Assembly (NCBI GenBank): GCA_024036415.1
Contig: JAMWET010004990.1
Span: forward strand, 363,471-427,470
Source: Prochilodus magdalenae
Lineage: Eukaryota > Chordata > Actinopteri > Characiformes > Prochilodontidae
Reading direction: 5' to 3'
DNA length: 64,000 nucleotides
A program made the position numbers and the translations under genes. Positions 59,036-64,000 of this stretch are shown here, one piece after another. The notes below the pieces were generated by a model that saw only the letters and a program-made list of their open reading frames with translations, was not told the origin of the DNA and did no database searches. How positions within the stretch are numbered: the stretch's first letter is position 1; each line of letters starts with the position of its first letter.

Positions 59036-59619
59036 TTTTATAGAGGAGGATATTCTAGAACAGGGTGAATGCAGAGTACACTGTAGAACCTTGTGAATTG
59101 AGGTGGACATCCTAGAACAGGGAGAAGGAAGATGATCCTGTACAAAAATGTAAACAGGGAGAACATTCTGGCTAATGTTTGCCCAAAAAGTCGAATAAGA
59201 ACCTGAGGATACGGAACCAACACTGGGTCAGAGGCACCAGCACTGAAGTACTGCAATGACAAATAAACACATAAGAGCAAATAAGCTACTGAATAAAAAG
59301 CCAGTTTCCTCCATGTGGGCCATGTAGGGGGGTGGAGAGCTCTTTTTGGGTTTGTGTCCTATATACCGCTGTCTACCCCTAAACAAGGAAACGAAGCGGC
59401 CGCTTTACTAACCTCATCGATTTTTTAAACCTTAATGGGTCCAGGAGAGGAAAACATTTTTTTTTTTTACATACCAAAAGGAACATGTGTGCTCTATTTA
59501 CTTATTATTAATATGGGTGTGGGTTGCTGCAGGTAAGGTGTGCAGGTTGTGTGCGGCTCTGTGGGGGTGAGCCTTAATGTGCTGAACTATGTGGGGTGTG
59601 CCTAGAAACCTCTGTGCTC

Positions 59620-59715
59620 CCATGGAGGCCTTGCCTCTGTGGGGTGGCCTTACCTCTGTGGGGAGGCCTTGCCTCTGTGGGGTGGCCTTACCTCTGTGGG
59701 GAGGCCTTACCTCAG
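59620..59715. repeat. 19-bp tandem repeat
   Basis: CCTCTGTGGGGTGGCCTTA and its GGGAGGCC variant, about five alternating units. Confidence 0.85.
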
Positions 59716-59999
59716 CAGTGGAATTAGGCCTTTACCTCTGTCACCTAAATGGACATGCACTTGTTAGAACAGAGTGGAAGGTCACCTCATGGCTATAATT
59801 ACAAACCGAAGATTCACAACAAAGTGGATTGGGGACACTAAAACAATTGTGTGAATCAAAAACTGAATGCAATGATGAGGAGGTGCCAACATCTAATGAT
59901 TTCGGTAGTATTCAGAAAGAATAGAATCACAAATCATAAGAGATCAGAGTGTTTTAAACTGAGAGAAGAATGTATTCGATCAGGAGAAAATTGTTAAGG

Positions 60000-61780
60000 G
60001 GAAAAATATGTTGTGGTTTGTCCAAAATTTCATGGCATGTCAACAAATTTCCAAAAAAATTTGGGACAAGTAGCAAGATAGGCATGGTTCCAGTGTAGGA
60101 AAAGGGAAAATTGAGATATAAACGAACAGCTGAATAAGAATTACAATTAACACTAATTAGGATTCATTGACAAAACATGGATTTGGGTATTTGTAAAGAG
60201 CTTTTCTGGAAGAAGTTGTCAGTGTAGTCTCTGTGTAGCCAAGATGTAAGTGAAGAGGAGATCAACCACCAATTCCACCATTGTTTGCGCAGAAGAGATC
60301 AGAATAGCAGCACACTAATACAAGAATGGTGTTACTCCAGCGTAAAATAGCAAAGACACTTTTTAAGTTAATCAACAGTCATCAACCGTTAATAACGTCA
60401 TAACTATCAGTCAAAGATTCAGAGAAAATCTGGAAGCAATTCGCTGTGTGCGGTAAGGGTCAAGAGGCCGTAAAAACTCTACTGGAGTGCTCGTGATCTC
60501 CGGGCCCTTTGGAGAACGTTACTGCAACCTCAAACTGGAATGCCAGATGTCAAAGGAAATAACAGAACGTGTCAGTAATACTTCCAGAAAAGCATCGTCA
60601 GGCGGTGAACCCCACAATCCACCGTGCCATCGCCGCCTGCCCGCACGATAGAAGCTGAAAGAGCAGTGCAGAGAAAAGGGAAAGTCCATTTACACAAGCA
60701 AGACTCCAACACACAGCCTGGCAGACACCGTGATGTGGGCACTGGGCCAGTGTGTCGTTTTGAAAAATGGAGTGTGGCCCCAAAAATGGAAGAGAAGTTC
60801 TGGTGGCTTCTCAAGATGAGTCACGATGATTGAATGTTCTTTATGGACTCCCAACCACATGTGCGGACGCATCCAGTGATCAGCTGTCCGACGGACCAGA
60901 GAGGGACAAGGATAAAGCGCAAGTCTGTTTTAAAGAAGGCGTCTCCGTTTCAGAAGCCTGCATCACTGATGGTATTGGGGCGGACTCGAGGTGCAGAATG
61001 AAGCTGATAGTACCGGCCTTGTCAGTGGCATGGAGGCAGATTCAAAGCTTGAATGCATGTCTGGAAAGGCACCATTAATGCAGAGAACCATGTTCAGGTT
61101 CTTGTAGAAGCAACATATGCTCCCATTTAGACGTCATCTCTTTCAGGGAAGAGACCCTGCATTTTTAACAAGATAATGCCCGCCCAGACCACCATTCTGC
61201 AGCAAGCACACAACATCATTGGCTATCTGATAGGAAGAAGGATCCGGAGGACTCCCAGGGAGAAATGGCCAGCCTGCAGTCCAGATCTTCACCTATAGGA
61301 GAACATTTGGCGCATCGTAAGAGAGAAGAGGTGCTGGACAAAGAAGGCCCCATGACCGAGACGATTTGGGAACAGTTATGGAGAGGCCTGTCAGATTAAG
61401 AACATTGAATGGGGAGAGCCATTCCTATTTCTAAACTTGAGTAGAAAACTGGGGGTCCTCTGTCCCCAGACCTCTGTGAGTGTGGTATGTAAGAAGAAGG
61501 GGGAATGCCACACTGGTGGTAAAAAATGGACGCCTTGTCCGCCCACACTTTTTTGGAGTGAAGTTGACGCCATGAAATTTCGAAAACAACATATTTTTCC
61601 GATTAAAATGATACATTCTCATCAGTGATGGAGTAAACCTCATCTTGATCTATGATTTGTGTTCTATTTCGTGAATAAAATATTAGACAGTGTGGCGGCA
61701 GAAGTCCGAACACATCACTGCAGGTCAGTTATTTATTCTAACAATTTTGTTTAGAAGTGTCCCAACTTTTTCTTGAGAAT
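60000..61780 (+). mobile_element. Decayed mariner/Tc1-type DNA transposon
   Basis: Recognisable transposase nucleotide blocks: GGAAAGGCACCATTAATGC, AGCAACATATGCTCCCAT, TTTAACAAGATAATGCC, CCTGCAGTCCAGATCTTCACC and GAACATTTGGCGCATCGTAA, in the order of a known fish element; GTGTCCCAACTTTTTCTTG near 61755 matches its end. Many indels break every frame. Boundaries approximate. Confidence 0.5.
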
Positions 61781-61784
61781 GCCA

Positions 61785-62300
61785 AGTTTGTAGTGAAAGA
61801 AACTTAGGAGTTTGCTTTGTAGCGTGAGATGAATAGTGAAGTCCGATTACCTGCTCAAACGAGCTCTGATTTAGGAGTCGGACCATCAGAATTTCTGACA
61901 TGTCGGAAAATTTGCTCCTGTGTTTCACAGTGCAAGCAGTTTCACCAGCCAATTTCTCAATGTCGCACCCCAAACTGACGTCCTATACTGATGCATTAAA
62001 CTGAGCACACAAAAGAGAGGGAGAGTGTGCAAGCAAGAGAGTCGGTGGAGGACACCAGTGCAGAAGAGGGTCAGTACCGTATGAGATATGTGTGTCTGTA
62101 TAGTTCTCCTGGCTCTCAGTTTCAGAGCCGGGTAGTAGAGTTAGTGGAGCTTGAGTTAGTAACGTTGTTAGCAGAGTTGTTGTAGCACTGTTGGTTTGTC
62201 AGCGGCTGAATCCCAAACACCTCCCTCCTTCTTCCCATGAAGGAGAGCAGTGTCGGGAACAGTGTGAACTGGGGACCAAACACTCTAGGATAGTTTGGAT
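61785..62300. other. Unassigned sequence before the GA-rich array
   Basis: No gene. 62250-62290 carries a TTCTAGAA-array-like unit (GAACAGTGTGAACTGGGG). Confidence 0.3.
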
Positions 62301-62319
62301 TCAAGGAGCAGACCTACTG

Positions 62320-63432
62320 GAGGTTAGTGATGGAGGAGACAGAGAGGGAGAGAAAGAAGCTGATCTGATGGAGGTTAGTGATGGAGGAGACAGAGAGGGA
62401 GAGAAAGAAGCTGATCTGATGGAGGTTAGTGATGGAGGAGACAGAGAGGGAGAGAAAGAAGCTGATCTGATGGAGGTTAGTGATGGAGGAGACAGAGAGG
62501 GAGAGAAAGAAGCTGATCTGATGGAGGTTAGTGATGGAGGAGACAGAGAGGGAGAGAAAGAAGCTGATCTGATGGAGGTTAGTGATGGAGGAGACAGAGA
62601 GGGAGAGAAAGAAGCTTATGTGATGGAGGTTAGTGATGGAGGAGACAGAGAGGGAGAGAAAGAAGCTGATCTGATGGAGGTTAGTGATGGAGGAGACAGA
62701 GAGGGAGAGAGAAAGCAAGCTGGATATCGTGAGATGGAGGTTAGTGAGGGAGTGACGACAGAGAGGGAGAGAAAGAAGCTGATCTGATGGAGGTTAGTGA
62801 TGGAGGAGACAGAGGGGGGTGAGATGAAAGAAGTGATCTGTATGAATCAAGGTTAGTGATGAGGGAGGAGAGGACAGAGAGGGAGAGGAAAGAAGATGTG
62901 ATACTGCATGGAGTGCTTAGATAGTATGGGCAGGAGGGGAACAGGCAGAGGGCAGACAGAGAAAAGAGAGACTCTATAGTTGATGGAGTGGCCTAGTGAG
63001 TGGAGGAGACAAAGATGACGGGACGAGGAAAGACAGCGCATAGGTGATGGAGGATTTGAGATGATCGAACAGTGAGTACAGAGAGATGGGAGAGAAAGAT
63101 AGCTCCTGTGATCGGGATGTTAGATGTAAAGGAAGGGAGGACAAGAGAGGCGAGGAGAAAGAAGCGGTATAGCGTGTGATGGAGGTGTACGGTGCTGGAG
63201 GACGACAGCATGAGGGAGAATGGCAAAGGAAGCTCATGTGATGGATGTTAGTGAAGGAGGAGACAGAGAGGGAGAGAAAGAAGCTCATGTGATGGATGTT
63301 AGTGAAGGAGGAGACAGAGAGGGAGAGAAAGAAGCTCATGTGATGGATGTTAGTGAAGGAGGAGACAGAGAGGGAGAGAAAGAAGCTCATGTGATGGATG
63401 TTAGTGAAGGAGGAGACAGAGAGGGAGAGAGA
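62320..63432. repeat. 51-bp GA-rich minisatellite in two clean blocks
   Basis: Unit GGAGGTTAGTGATGGAGGAG then ACAGAGAGGGAGAGAAAGAA and GCTGATCTGAT. Clean units at 62320-62720 and 63230-63430 (second block has GGATGTTAGTGAAGG); between them the same words appear broken by frequent indels. As 51 is divisible by three, frames stay open on both strands; not taken as coding. Confidence 0.9.
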
Positions 63433-64000
63433 GTGGGGAGGGAGGGGGGGGGAAGTAAGAGAGGAAGGGGAGGTGGAAGAGAGAAAGCAACGTGAGGGGA
63501 GTAAAGAGAGTGAGGAAGAAGTATGGCAGAAAAAGGTTGAGATGAGAAGAAGGCTGAGGGAGTTGGGAAGAGAGGGGAATGGGTTGAAGATGGTGATACT
63601 AGCGCGGGTGAAGTATAACATGAGGGTTTAAGGAGTGAGGAAGTGATCAACAAGGAATGAGCCATACTCCTGGTGTCATCAATCAGGATTTGAAATATAC
63701 TACGCCGGAAAAAAAAATTTTAGTTGAGGCTTGTTATCCGAAGCGATTACGCACGTTGAGGGTAAGCAGACGATAGCGTTTTCAATAGGTCATCATTCCA
63801 TGTAGTGTTTTGATTGGTATGGAATTGTCGTTTTGAGCAAGCAGTGTTCAGCTCATATCTGGTACAACAAAAGTGTAAACATTTAAATCTTTCTAAAATT
63901 TTATATATTATGAAATTTTACATTAGCGTTTATTATTCTTGTGCGTTGTTTTTTATTGTTTTTTTATAAATTCTATGTTCCCCTTAACTATAACCCACCC
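63433..64000. other. Window end: purine-rich tail then unrelated A/T-rich sequence
   Basis: 63433-63660 is G/A-rich low complexity. From about 63700 the composition changes abruptly after a run of A; the last 300 bases match nothing else in the window. No feature supported. Confidence 0.35.

Noticed and set aside
62191..63621. GA-rich open frames on both strands (up to 215 codons) as charged or serine-rich repeat proteins
   Set aside because: Both strands are open at once because the 51-bp unit length is a multiple of three and the sequence lacks T on one strand; the array is broken in the middle and has no gene context.

Overview
The window is vertebrate nuclear DNA, almost certainly from a teleost and probably an otophysan (characiform, catfish or relative; this is inferred from the repeat families). 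It holds two intron-rich genes with GT/AG junctions, tRNA-derived SINEs, several decayed Tc1/mariner-type transposons, short palindromic MITEs and many minisatellites. There is no bacterial-style gene organisation; most open frames are chance frames or repeat-array frames.

Two protein-coding genes can be assembled by hand with consistent splice phases. (1) Plus strand, 6801-19812: a 13-exon, 858-residue secreted or GPI-anchored polyserase with three tandem trypsin-fold domains. Only the middle domain keeps the His-Asp-Ser triad. Domain 1 has Ala in place of the catalytic Ser, and domain 3 has lost all three residues. (2) Minus strand, 56161 down to 25131: a 30-exon, 1126-residue integrin alpha subunit of the leukocyte CD11 (ITGAM/ITGAX/ITGAD) type, with signal peptide, beta-propeller, inserted I domain with MIDAS residues, stalk, one membrane span and a short tail carrying GFFKS in place of GFFKR. 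The genes are convergent. Between their 3' ends, at 21609-21833, lies a decayed second copy of the last two integrin exons, so the integrin locus was once duplicated. In human 16p11.2 the three-domain polyserase PRSS36 lies near ITGAM/ITGAX/ITGAD, so the pairing looks like conserved synteny.

Layout: 1-6720 repeat-rich 5' flank (14-bp and 39-bp minisatellites, a Tc1-like fragment, a MITE); 6723-20162 polyserase with TATA box and poly(A) signal, its introns 3 and 5 filled by related 41-bp minisatellites and intron 10 by a Tc1-like element; 19815-25130 intergenic repeats, a SINE and the integrin relic; 25131-56161 integrin gene with introns holding a 231-bp satellite with dimeric higher-order structure, 32-bp and 35-bp minisatellites and at least seven transposon fragments; 56162-64000 integrin upstream region with a PU.1-like site, a large 29-bp minisatellite built around TTCTAGAA, a decayed mariner-type element and a GA-rich 51-bp minisatellite whose middle looks like uncorrected long-read sequence.

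The two genes have no direct biochemical link visible here. One is a surface or secreted protease with two probable pseudoprotease domains; the other is a leukocyte adhesion and complement-receptor-type integrin chain that would pair with a beta-2-type subunit encoded elsewhere.
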